Shown: positions 7,541 through 19,500 of the stretch, one piece after another
Numbering within the stretch: the first letter of the stretch is position 1
Layout of the letters: every line of letters begins with the position of its first letter
Assembly (NCBI GenBank): GCA_021014325.1
Contig: CM037473.1
Coordinates: forward strand, 14,508,696 to 14,572,695
Length of the DNA stretch: 64,000 nt
Direction: 5' to 3'
Origin: Plazaster borealis
Taxonomy: Eukaryota > Echinodermata > Asteroidea > Forcipulatida > Labidiasteridae
Made by a program: the position numbers and the translations under genes
The notes under the pieces: generated by a model
Told to the model about the DNA's origin: nothing
The model's input: the letters and a program-made list of their open reading frames with translations, nothing else
Database searches by the model: none

Positions 7541-7695
7541 AAGTACCGACACTAACTAGCACAGTTGGATAAGTGCCGGGACTGTTTCACGCTCAGACGC
7601 CCCGGTCTGGGTTCGAGTCCGGCTGGCCCTATATATAGGTACAAGATTGCTTGATGTGGCTAAAGCGTGACTGGGGTTCTGTCTTGTCTCCTCCC
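7541..7695 (+). mobile_element. SINE copy 4, 5' half, cut by the satellite junction
   Basis: It has box A at 7557-7568 and box B at 7610-7620. It matches 3440-3590 until 'gtctcctcccc', the left arm of the SINE hairpin. After that the sequence is satellite ('ataccggaaatgac'). The rest of the SINE, including its T5 terminator, is absent. If transcribed it would read into the first satellite monomer, where TTTTT at 7760-7764 could stop pol III. Confidence 0.7.
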
Positions 7696-8026
7696 CATAC
7701 CGGAAATGACCAGCAAGTAGGGATACTCAGAATGCTCCTCAAAAGCATGTTCAATGCGATTTTTGTACACAAAGCTTACAAAGAGAGAAATACAAAGTAA
7801 GGACGGCCAAATCACCCTCAGAAAAACGCTGGATTTGCACAAGTTTTATACCATTGGAAAGCCCATCTCAAGGGCTCTCTTCTCGTCCTAGTTTTGTTTC
7901 TTTGACGATTTTCTAGGCGAGGCGAGCGGCCAGGATGCAGGGTTACTACCACCACCAACCGGGGCTACGTATGAACACAAGCAAGGCATTTCCTGCCGAA
8001 TAATGGTTTGAAACAAATTCTGCGCT
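7696..8026 (+). repeat. Partial first satellite monomer at the sharp left edge
   Basis: It begins inside the monomer at 'ataccggaaatgac' and continues without decay. Apart from one substitution (aagtagggat for aagtggggat) it looks like internal monomers such as 8474-8920. A left edge without divergence contrasts with the decayed right edge. Confidence 0.85.
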
Positions 8027-11000
8027 ATGTTTGACAATAACTCCGGAACTAAGCATGCTAGAGACACAAAATTTATATCAAACTCTGCCTCCCATATCCC
8101 TGAATCCGAAAATCAATTTTTATGGTCACTTTGTGCCATCTCCATACCGGAAATGACCAGCAAGTGGGGATACTCAGAATGCTCCTCAAAAGCATGTTCA
8201 ATGGGAGTTTTGTACACAAAGCTATCAAAGAGAGAAATACAAAGTAAGGACGGCCAAATCACCCTCAGAAAAACGCTGGAGTTGTACAAGTTTTATACCA
8301 TTGGAAAGCCCATCTCAAGGGCTCTCTCCTCGTCCTAATTTTGTTTCTGTGACGATTTTCTAAGCGAGGCGAGCGGCCAGGATGTGGGGTTACTACCACC
8401 ACCAACCGGGGCTACGTATGAACACAAGCAAGGCATTTCCTGCCGAATAATGGTTTGAAACAAATTCTGCGCTATGTTTGACAATAACTCCGGAACTAAG
8501 CATGCTAGAGACACAAAATTTATATCAAACTCTGCCTCCCATATCCCTGAATCCGAAAATCGACTTTTTATGGTCACTTTGCGCCATCTCCATACCGGAA
8601 ATGACCAGCAAGTGGGGATACTCAGAATGCTCCTCAAAAGCATGTTCAATGCGATTTTTGTACACAAAGCTTACAAAGAGAGAAATACAAAGTAAGGACG
8701 GCCAAATCACCCTCACAAAAACGCTGGATTTGCACAAGTTTTATACCATTGGAAAGCCCATCTCAAGGGCTCTCTCCTTGCCTAGTTTTGTTTCTTTGAC
8801 GATTTTCTAGGCGAGGCGAGCGGCCAGGATGCAGGGTTACTACCACCACCAACCGGGGCTACGTATGAACACAAGCAAGGCATTTCCTGCCGAATAATGG
8901 TTTGAAACAAATTCTGCGCTATGTTTGACAATAACTCCGGAACTAAGCATGCTAGAGACACAAAATTTATATCAAACTCTGCCTCCCATATCCCTGAATC
9001 CGAAAATCAATTTTTTATGGTCACTTTGTGCCATCTCCACACCGGAAATGACCAGCAAGCGGGGATACTCAGAATGCTCCTCAAAAGCATGTCCAATGGG
9101 ATTTTTGTACACAAAGCTTACAAAGAGAGAAATACAGAGTAAGGACGGCCAAATCACCCTCGCAAAAACGCTGGATTTGCACAAGTTTTATACCATTAAA
9201 AAGCCCATCTCAAGGGCTCTCTTCTCGTCCTAGTTTTGTTTCTTTGACGATTTTCTAGGCGAGGCGAGCGGCCAGGATGCAGGGTTACTACCACCACCAA
9301 CCGGGGCTACGTATGAACACAAGCAAGGCATTTCCTGCCGAATAATGGTTTGAAACAAATTCTGCGCTATGTTTGACAATAACTCCGGAAAAAAGCATGC
9401 TAGAGACACACAATTTATATCAAACTCTGCCTCCAATATCCCTTAATCCGAAAATTAACATTTTATAGCCACTTTGTGCCATCTCCATACCGGGAATGAT
9501 CACCAAGTGGGGATACTCAGAATGCTCCTTAAAAGAAGGTTCAACGGGATTTTTGTACACAAAGCTGTCTAAGAGAGAAATACAAAGTAAGGACGGCCAA
9601 ATCACCCTTAGAATAATGCTGGATTTGCACAAGTTTTATACCATTGTAAGTCCCATTCCAAGGGCTCTCTCCTCGTCCTAATTTTGTTTCTGTGACAATT
9701 TTCTAAGCGAGGCGAGCGGCCAGGATGTGGGGTTACTATCACCACCAACCGGGGCTACGTATGAACACAAGCAAGGCATTTCCTGCCGAATAATGGTTTG
9801 AAACAAATTCTGCGCTATGTTTGACAATAACTCCGGAACTAAGCATGCTAGAGACACAAAATTTATATCAAACTCTGCCTCCCATATCCCTGAATCTGAA
9901 AATCGACTTTTTATGGTCACTTTGTGCCATCTCCATACCGGAAATGACCAGCAAGTGGGGATACTCAGAATGCTCCTGAAAAGCATGTTCAATGCGATTT
10001 TTGTACACAAAGCTTACAAAGAGAGAAATACAAAGTAAGGACGGCCAAATCACCCTCAGAAAAACGCTGGATTTGCACAAGTTTTATACCATTGGAAAGC
10101 CCATCTCAAGGGCTCTCTTCTCGTCCTAGTTTTGTTTCTTTGACGATTTTCTAGGCGAGGCGAGCGGCCAGGATGCAGGGTTACTACCACCACCAACCGG
10201 GGCTACGTATGAACACAAGCAAGGCATTTCCTGCCGAATAATGGTTTGAAACAAATTCTGCGCTATGTTTGACAATAACTCCGGAACTAAGCATGCTAGA
10301 GACACAAAATTTATATCAAACTCTGCCTCCCATATCCCTGAATCCGAAAATCAATTTTTTATGGTCACTTTGTGCCATCTCCATACCGGAAATGACCAGC
10401 AAGTGGGGATACTCAGAATGCTCCTCAAAAGCATGTTCAATGCGATTTTTGTACACAAAGCTATCAACGAGAGAAATACAAAGTAAGGACGGCCAAATCA
10501 CCCTCAGAAAAACGCTGGATTTGCACAAGTTTTATACCATTGGAAAGCCCATCTCAAGGGCTCTCTTCTCGTCCTAGTTTTGTTTCTTTGACGATTTTCT
10601 AGGCGAGGCGAGCGGCCAGGATGTGGGGTTACTACCACCACCAACCGGGGCTACGTATCAACACAAGCAAGGCATTTCCTGCCGAATAATGGTTTGAAAC
10701 AAATTCTGCGCTATGTTTGACAATAACTCCGGAACTAAGCATGCTAGAGACACAAAATTTATATCAAACTCTGCCTCCCATATCCCTGAATCCGAAAATC
10801 AATTTTTTTATGGTCACTTTGTGCCATCTCCATACCGGAAATGACCAGCAAGTGGGGATACTCAGAATGCTCCTCAAAAGCATGTTCAATGGGATTTTTG
10901 TACACAAAGCTATCAACGAGAGAAATACAAAGTAAGGACGGCCAAATCACCCTCAGAAAAATGCTGGATTTGTACAAGTTTTATACCATTGGAAAGCCCA

Positions 11001-12951
11001 TCTCAAGGGCTCTCTCCTCGTCCTAGTTTTGTTTCTGTGACGATTTTCTAAGCGAGGCGAGCGGCCAGGATGTGGGGTTACTATCACCACCAACCGGGGC
11101 TACGTATGAACACAAGCAAGGCATTTCCTGCCGAATAATGGTTTGAAACAAAGTCTGCGCTATGTTTGACAATAACTCCGGAACTAAGCATGCTAGAGAC
11201 ACAACATTTATATCAAACTCTGCCTCCCATATCCCTGAATCCGAAAATCAATTTTTTATGGTCACTTTGTGCCATCTCCATACCGGAAATGACCAACAAG
11301 TGGGGATACTCAGAATGCTCCTCAAATCATGTTCAATGGGATTTTTGTACACAAAGCTATCAACGAGACAAATACAAAGTAAGGACGGCCAAATCACCCT
11401 CAGAAAAACGCTGGATTTGTACAAGTTTTATACCATTGGAAAGCCCATCTCAAGGGCTCTGTCCTCGTCCTAGTTTTGTTTCTGTGACGATTTTTTAGGC
11501 GAGGCGAGCGGCCAGGATGTGGGGTTACTATCACCACCAACCGGGGCTACGTATGAACACAAGCAAGGCATTTCCTGCCGAATAATGGTTTGAAACAAAT
11601 TCTGCGCTATGTTTGACAATAACTCCGGAACTAAGCATGCTAGAGACACAAAATTTATATCAAACTCTGCCTCCCATATTCCTGAATCCGAAAATGGACT
11701 TTTTATGGTCACTTTGTGCCATCTCCATACCGGAAATGACCAGCAAGTGGGGATACTCAGAATGCTCCTCAAAAGCATGTTCAATGGGATTTTTGTACAC
11801 AAAGCTTACAAAGAGAGAAATACAAAGGAAGGACGGCCAAATCAACCTCGGAAAAACGCTGGATTTGCACAAGTTTTATACCATTGAAAAGCCCATCTCA
11901 AGGGCTCTCTTCTCGTCCTAGCTTTGTTTCTTTGACGATTTTCTAGGCGAGGCGAGCGGCCAGGATGCAGGGTTACTACCACCACCAACCGGGGCTACGT
12001 ATGAACACAAGCAAGGCATTTCCTGCCGAATAATGGTTTGAAACAAATTCTGCGCTATGTTTGACAATAACTCCGGAACTAAGCATGCCAGAGACACAAA
12101 ATTTATATCAAACTCTGCCTCCCATATCCCTGAATCCGAAAATCAATTTTTTATGGTCACTTTGTGCCATCTCCACACCGGAAATGACCAGCAAGTGGGG
12201 ATACTCAGAATGCTCCTCAAAAGCATGTCCAATGGGATTTTTGTACACAAAGCTATCAAAGATTGAAATACAAAGTAAGGACGGCCAAATCACCCTCAGA
12301 AAAACGCTGGATTTGTACAAGTTTTATACCATTGGAAAGCCCATCTCAAGGGCTCTCTCCCCGTCCTAGGTTTGTTTCTGTGACGATTTTCTAGGCGAGG
12401 CGAGCGGCCAGGATGTGGGGTTACTATCACCACCAACCGGGGCTACGTATGAACACAAGCAAGGCATTTCCTGCCGAATAATGGTTTGAAACAAATTCTG
12501 CGCTATGTTTGACAATAACTCCGGAACTAAGCATGCTAGAGACACAACATTTATATCAAACTCTGCCTCCCATATCCCTGAATCCGAAAATCAATTTATA
12601 ATGGTCACTTTGTGCCATCTCCATACCGGAAATGACCAGCAAGTGGGGATACTCAGAATGCTCCTCAAATCATGTTCAATGGGATTTTTGTACACAAAGC
12701 TATCAACGAGAGAAATACAAAGTAAGGACGGCCAAATCACCCTCAGAAAAACGCTGGATTTTTACAAGTTTTATACCATTGGAAAGCCCATTTCAAGGGC
12801 TCTCTTCTCGTCCTAGTTTTGTTTCTGTGACGATTTTCTAGGCGAGGCGAGCGGCCAGGATGTGGGGTTACTATCACCACCAACCGGGGCTACGTATGAA
12901 CACAAGCAAGGCATTTCCTGCCGAATAATGGTTTGAAACAAATTCTGCGCT

Positions 12952-15900
12952 ATGTTTGACAATAACTCAGGAACTAAGCATGCTAGAGACACAAAATTTA
13001 TATCAAACTCTGCCTCCCATATACCTGAATCTGAAAATCGACTTTTTATGGTCACTTTGTGCCATCTCCATACCGGAAATGACCAGCAAGTGGGGATACT
13101 CAGAATGCTCCTCAAAAGCATGTTCAATGCGATTTTTGTACACAAAGCTTACAAAGAGAGAAATACAAAGTAAGGACGGCCAAATCACCCTCAGAAAAAC
13201 GCTGGATTTGCACAAGTTTTATACCATTGGAAAGCCCATCTCAAGGGCTCTCTTCTCGTCCTAGTTTTGTTTCTTTGACGATTTTCTAAGCGAGGCGAGC
13301 GGCCAGGATGTGGGGTTACTACCACCACCAACCGGGGCTACGTATGAACACAAGCAAGGCATTTCCTGCCGAATAATGGTTTGAAACAAATTCTGCGCTA
13401 TGTTTGACAATAACTCCGGACCTAAGGATGCTAGAGACTCAAAATTTATATCAAACTCTGCCTCCCAAATCCCTGAATCCGAAAATCAATTTTTTATGGT
13501 CACTTTGTGCCATCTCCACACCGGAAATGACCAGCAAGTGGGGATACTCAGAATGCTCCTCAAAAGCATGTTCAACGGGATTTTTGTACACAAAGCTTAC
13601 AAAGAGAGAAATACAAAGTAAGGACGGCCAAATCACCCTCGGAAAAACGCTGGATTTGCACACGTTTTATACCATTGAAAAGCCCATCTCAAGGGCTCTC
13701 TTCTCGTCTTAGTTTTGTTTCTTTGACGATTTTCTAGGCGAGGCGAGCGGCCAGGATGCAGGGTTACTACCACCACCAACCGGGGCTACGTATGAACACA
13801 AGCAAGGCATTTCCTGCCGAACAATGGTTTGAAACAAATTCTGCGCTATGTTTGACAATAACTCCGGAACTAAGCATGCTAGAGACACAAAATTTATATC
13901 AAACTCTGCCTCCCATATCTTTGAATCCGAAAATCAATTTTTTATGGTCACTTTGTGCCATCTCCATACCGGAAATGACCAGCAAGTGGGGATACTCAGA
14001 ATGCTCCTCTAAAGCATGTTCAATAGGATTTTTGTACACAAAGTTATCAAAGAGAGAAATACAAAGTAAGGACGGCCAAATCACCCTCAGAAAAACGCTG
14101 GATTTGTACAAGTTTTATACCATTGGAAAACCCATCTCAAGGGCTCTCTCCTCGTCCTATTTTTGTTTCTTTGACGATTTTCTAAGCGAGGCGAGCGGCC
14201 AGGATGTGGGGTTACTACCACCACCAACCGGGGCTACGTATGAACACAAGCAAGGCATTTCCTGCCGAATAATGGTTTGAAACAAATTCTGCGCTAGGTT
14301 TGACAATAACTCCGGAACTAAGCATGCTAGAGACACAAAATTTATATCAAACTCTGCTTCCCATATCCCTGAATCCGAAAATCGACTTTTTATGGTCACT
14401 TTGTGCCATCTACATACCGGAAATGACCAGCAAGTGGGGATACTCAGAATGCTCCTCAAAAGCATGTTCAATGCGATTTTTGTACACAAAGCTTACAAAG
14501 AGAGAAATACAAAGTAAGGACGGCCAAATCACCCTCAGAAAAACGCTGGATTTGCACAAGTTTTATACCATTGAAAAGCCCATCTCAAGGGCTCTCTCCT
14601 CGTCCTAATTTTGTTTCTGTGACGATTTTCTAGGCGAGGCGAGCGGCCAGGATGTGGGGTTACTACCACCACCAACCGGGGCTACGTATGAACACAAGCA
14701 AGGCATTTCCTGCCGAATAATGGTTTGAAACAAATTCTGCGCTATGTTTGACAATAACTCCGGAACTAAGCATGCTAGAGACACAAAATTTATATCAAAC
14801 TCTGCCTATAATATCCCTGAATCCGAATATCAATTTTTTATGGTCACTTTGTGCCATCTCCATACCGGAAATGACCAGCAAGTGGGGATACTCAGAATGC
14901 TCCTCGAAAGCATGTTCAATGGGATTTTTGTACACAAAGCTATCAAAGAGAGAAATACAAAGTAAGGACGGCCAAATCACCCTCAGAAAAACGCTGGATT
15001 TGTACAAGTTTTATACCATTGGAAAGCCCATCTCAAGGGCTCTCTCCTTGCCTAGTTTTGTTTTTGTGACGATTTTCTAGGCGAGGCGAGCGGCCAGGAT
15101 GTGGGGTTACTACCACCACCAACCGGGGCTACGTATGAACACAAGCAAGGCATTTCCTGCCGAATAATGGTTTGAAACAAATTCTGCGCTATGTTTGACA
15201 ATAACTCCGGAACTAAGCATGCTAGAGACACAAAATTTATATCAAACTCTGCCTCCCATATCCCTGAATCTGAAAATCGACTTTTTATGGTCACTTTGTG
15301 CCATCTCCATACCGGAAATGACCAGCAAGTGGGGATACTCAGAATGCTCCTCAAAAGCATGTTCAATGCGATTTTTGTACACAAAGCTATCAAAGAGAGA
15401 AATACAAAGTAAGGACGGCCAAATCACCCTCAGAAAAACGCTGGATTTGCACAAGTTTTATACCATTGGAAAGCCCATCTCAAGGGCTCTCTTCTCGTCC
15501 TAGTTTTGTTTCTTTGACGATTTTCTAGGCGAGGCGAGCGGCCAGGATGCAGGGTTACTACCACCACCAACCGGGGCTACGTATGAACACAAGCAAGGCA
15601 TTTCCTGCCGAATAATGGTTTGAAACAAAGTCTGCGCTATGTTTGACAATAACTCCGGAACTAAGCATGCTAGAGACACAAAATTTATATCAAACTCTGC
15701 CTCCCATATACCTGAATCTGAAAATCGACTTTTTATGGTCACTTTGTGCCATCTCCATACCGGAAATGACCAGCAAGTGGGGATACTCAGAATGCTCCTC
15801 AAAAGCATGTTCAATGCGATTTTTGTACACAAAGCTTACAAAGAGAGAAATACAAAGTAAGGACGGCCAAATCACCCTCAGAAAAACGCTGGATTTGCAC

Positions 15901-16534
15901 AAGTTTTATACCATTGGAAAGCCCATCTCAAGGGCTCTCTTCTCGTCCTAGTTTTGTTTCTTTGACGGTTTTCTAAGCGAGGCGAGCGGCCAGGATGTGG
16001 GGTTACTACCACCACCAACCGGGGCTACGTATGAACACAAGCAAGGCATTTCCTGCCGAATAATGGTTTGAAACAAATTCTGCGCTATGTTTGACAATAA
16101 CTCCGGACCTAAGGATGCTAGAGACTCAAAATTTATATCAAACTCTGCCTCCCATATCCCTGAATCCGAAAATTAATTTTTTATGGTCACTTTGTGCCAT
16201 CTCCACACAGGAAATGACCAGCAAGTGGGGATACTCAGAATGCTCCTGAAAAGCATGTTCAACGGGATTTTTGTACACAAAGCTTACAAAGAGAGAAATA
16301 CAAAGTAAGGACGGCCAAATCACCCTCGGAAAAACGCTGGATTTGCACAAGTTTTATACCATTGAAAAGCCCATCTCAAGGGCTCTCTTCTCGTTGTAGT
16401 TTTGTTTCTTTGACGATTTTCTAGGCGAGGCGAGCGGCCAGAATGCAGGGTTACTACCACCACCAACCGGGGCTACGTATGAACACAAGCAAGGCATTTC
16501 CTGCCGAATAATGGTTTGAAACAAATTCTGCGCT
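12952..16534 (+). repeat. Satellite segment with a two-monomer block duplicated six monomers apart
   Basis: The pair at 12952-13847 carries rare variants: 'cccatatacctgaatctg' in the first monomer, then 'ccggacctaaggatgctaga' and 'ctccacac' in the second. The same ordered pair recurs at 15639-16534, exactly 2687 bp (6 monomers) later. The monomers between do not all match in register, so this is a local duplication rather than a regular six-unit repeat. Confidence 0.7.
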
Positions 16535-19500
16535 ATGTTTGACAATAACTCCGGAACTAAGCATGCTAGAGACACAAAATTTATATCAAACTCTGCCTCC
16601 CATATCCCTGAATCCGAAAATCAATTTTTATGGTCACTTTGTGCCATCTCCATACCGGAAATGACCAGCAAGTGGGGATACTCAGAATGCTCCTCAAAAG
16701 CAGGTTCAATGGGAGTTTTGTACACAAAGCTATCAAAGAGAGAAATACAAAGTAAGGACGGCCAAATCACCCTCAGAAAAACGCTGGATTTGTACAAGTT
16801 TTATACCATTGGAAAGCCCATCTCAAGGGCTCTCTCCTCGTCCTATTTTTGTTTCTGTGACGATTTTCAAAGCGAGGCGAGCGGCCAGGATGTGGGGTTA
16901 CTACCACCAACAACCGGGGCTACGTATCAACACAAGCAAGGCATTTCCTGCCGAATAATGGTTTGAAACAAATTCTGCGCTATGTTTGACAATAACTCCG
17001 GAACTAAGCATGCTAGAGACACAAAATTTATATCAAACTCTGCCTCCCATATCCCTGAATCCGAAAATCGACTTTTTATGGTCACTTTGTGCCATCTCCA
17101 TACCGGAAATGACCAGCAAGTGGGGATACTCAGAATGCTCCTCAAAAGCATGTTCAACGGGATTTTTGTACACAAAGCTTACAAAGAGAGAAATACAAAG
17201 TAAGGACGGCCAAATCACCCTCAGAAAAATGCTGGATTTGCACAAGTTTTATACCATTGGAAAGCCCATCTCAAGGGCTCTCTCCTCGTTCTAGTTTTGT
17301 TTCTTTGACGATTTTCTAGGCGAGGCGAGCGGCCAGGATGCAGGGTTACTACCACCACCAACCGGGGCTACGTATGAACACAAGCAAGGCATTTCCTGCC
17401 GAATAATGGTTTGAAACAAATTCTGCGCTATGTTTGACAATAACTCCGGAACTAAGCATGCTAGAGACACAAAATTTATATCAAACTCTGCCTCCCATAT
17501 CCCTGAATCCGAAAATCAATTTTTTATGGTCACTTTGTGCCATCTCCATACCGGAAATGACCAGCAAGTGGGGATACTCAGAATGCTCCTCAAAAGCATG
17601 TTCAACGGGATTTTTTGTACACAAAGCTATCAAAGAGAGAAATACAAAGTAAGGACGGCCAAATCACCCTCATCAAAACGCTGGATTTGCACACGTTTTA
17701 TACCATTGGAAAGCCAATCTCAAGAGCTCTCTCCTCGTCCTAGTTTTGTTTCTGTGACGATTTTCTAGGCGAGGCGAGCGGCCAGGATGTGGGGTTACTA
17801 CCACCACCAACCGGGGCTACGTATGAACACAAGCAAGGCATTTCCTGCCGAATAATGGTTTGAAACAAATTCTGCGCTATGTTTGACAATAACTCCGGAA
17901 CTAAGCATGCTAGAGACACAAAATTTATATCAAACTCTGCCTCCCATATCCCTGAATCCGAAAATCAATTTTTTATGGTCACTTTGTGCCATCTCCATAC
18001 CGGAAATGACCAGCAAGTGGGGATACTCAGAATGCTCCTCAAAAGCATGTTCAATGGGATTTTTGTACACAAAGCTATCAAAGAGAGAAATACAAAGTAA
18101 GGACGGCCAAATCACCCTCAGAAAAACGCTGGATTTGTACAAGTTTTATACCATTGGAAAGCCCATCTCAAGGGCTCTCTCCTCGTCCTATTTTTGTTTC
18201 TGTGACGATTTTCTAAGCGAGGCGAGCGGCCAGGATGTGGGGTTACTACCACCACCAACCGGGGCTACGTATGAACACAAGCAAGGCATTTCCTGCCGAA
18301 TAATGGTTTGAAACAAATTCTGCGCTATGTTTGACAATAACTCCGGAACTAAGCATGCTAGAGACACAAAATTTATATCAAACTCTGCCTCCCATATCCC
18401 TGAATCCGAAAATCGACTTTTTATGGTCACTTTGTGCCATCTCCATACCGGAAATGACCAGCAAGTGGGGATACTCAGAATGCTCCTCAAAAGCATGTTC
18501 AACGGGATTTTTGTACACAAAGCTATCAAAGAGAGAAATACAAAGTAAGGACGGCCAAATCACCCTCAGAAAAATGCTGGATTTGCACAAGTTTTATACC
18601 ATTGGAAAGCCCATCTCAAGGGCTCTCTCCTCGTCCTAGTTTTGTTTCTTTGACGATTTTCTAGGCGAGGCGAGCGGCCAGGATGCAGGGTTACTACCAC
18701 CACCAACCGGGGCTACGTATGAACACAAGCAAGGCATTTCCTGCCGAATAATGGTTTGAAACAAATTCTGCGCTATGTTTGACAATAACTCCGGAACTAA
18801 GCATGCTAGAGACACAAAATTTATATCAAACTCTGCCTCCCATATCCCTGAATCCGAAAATCAATTTTTTATGGTCACTTTGTGCCATCTCCATACCGGA
18901 AATGACCAGCAAGTGGGGATACTCAGAATGCTCCTCAAAAGCATGTTCAACGGGATTTTTGTACACAAAGCTATCAAAGAGAGAAATACAAAGTAAGGAC
19001 GGCCAAATCACCCTCAGAAAAATGCTGGATTTGCACAAGTTTTATACCATTGGAAAGCCCATCTCAAGGGCTCTCTCCTCGTCCTAGTTTTGTTTCTGTG
19101 ACGATTTTCTAGGCGAGGCGAGCGGCCAGGATGTGGGGTTACTACCACCACCAACCGGGGCTACGTATGAACACAAGCAAGGCATTTCCTGCCGAATAAT
19201 GGTTTGAAACAAATTCTGCGCTATGTTTGACAATAACTCCGGAACTAAGCATGCTAGAGACACAAAATTTATATCAAACTCTGCCTCCCATATCCCTGAA
19301 TCCGAAAATCAATATTTTATGGCCACTTTGTGCCATCTCCATACCGGAAATGACCAGCAAGTGGGGATACTCAGAATGCTCCTCAAAAGCATGTTCAATG
19401 GGATTTTTGTACACAAAGCTATCAAAGAGAGAAATACAAAGTAAGGACGGCCAAATCACCCTCAGAAAAACGCTGGATTTGTACAAGTTTTATACCATTG

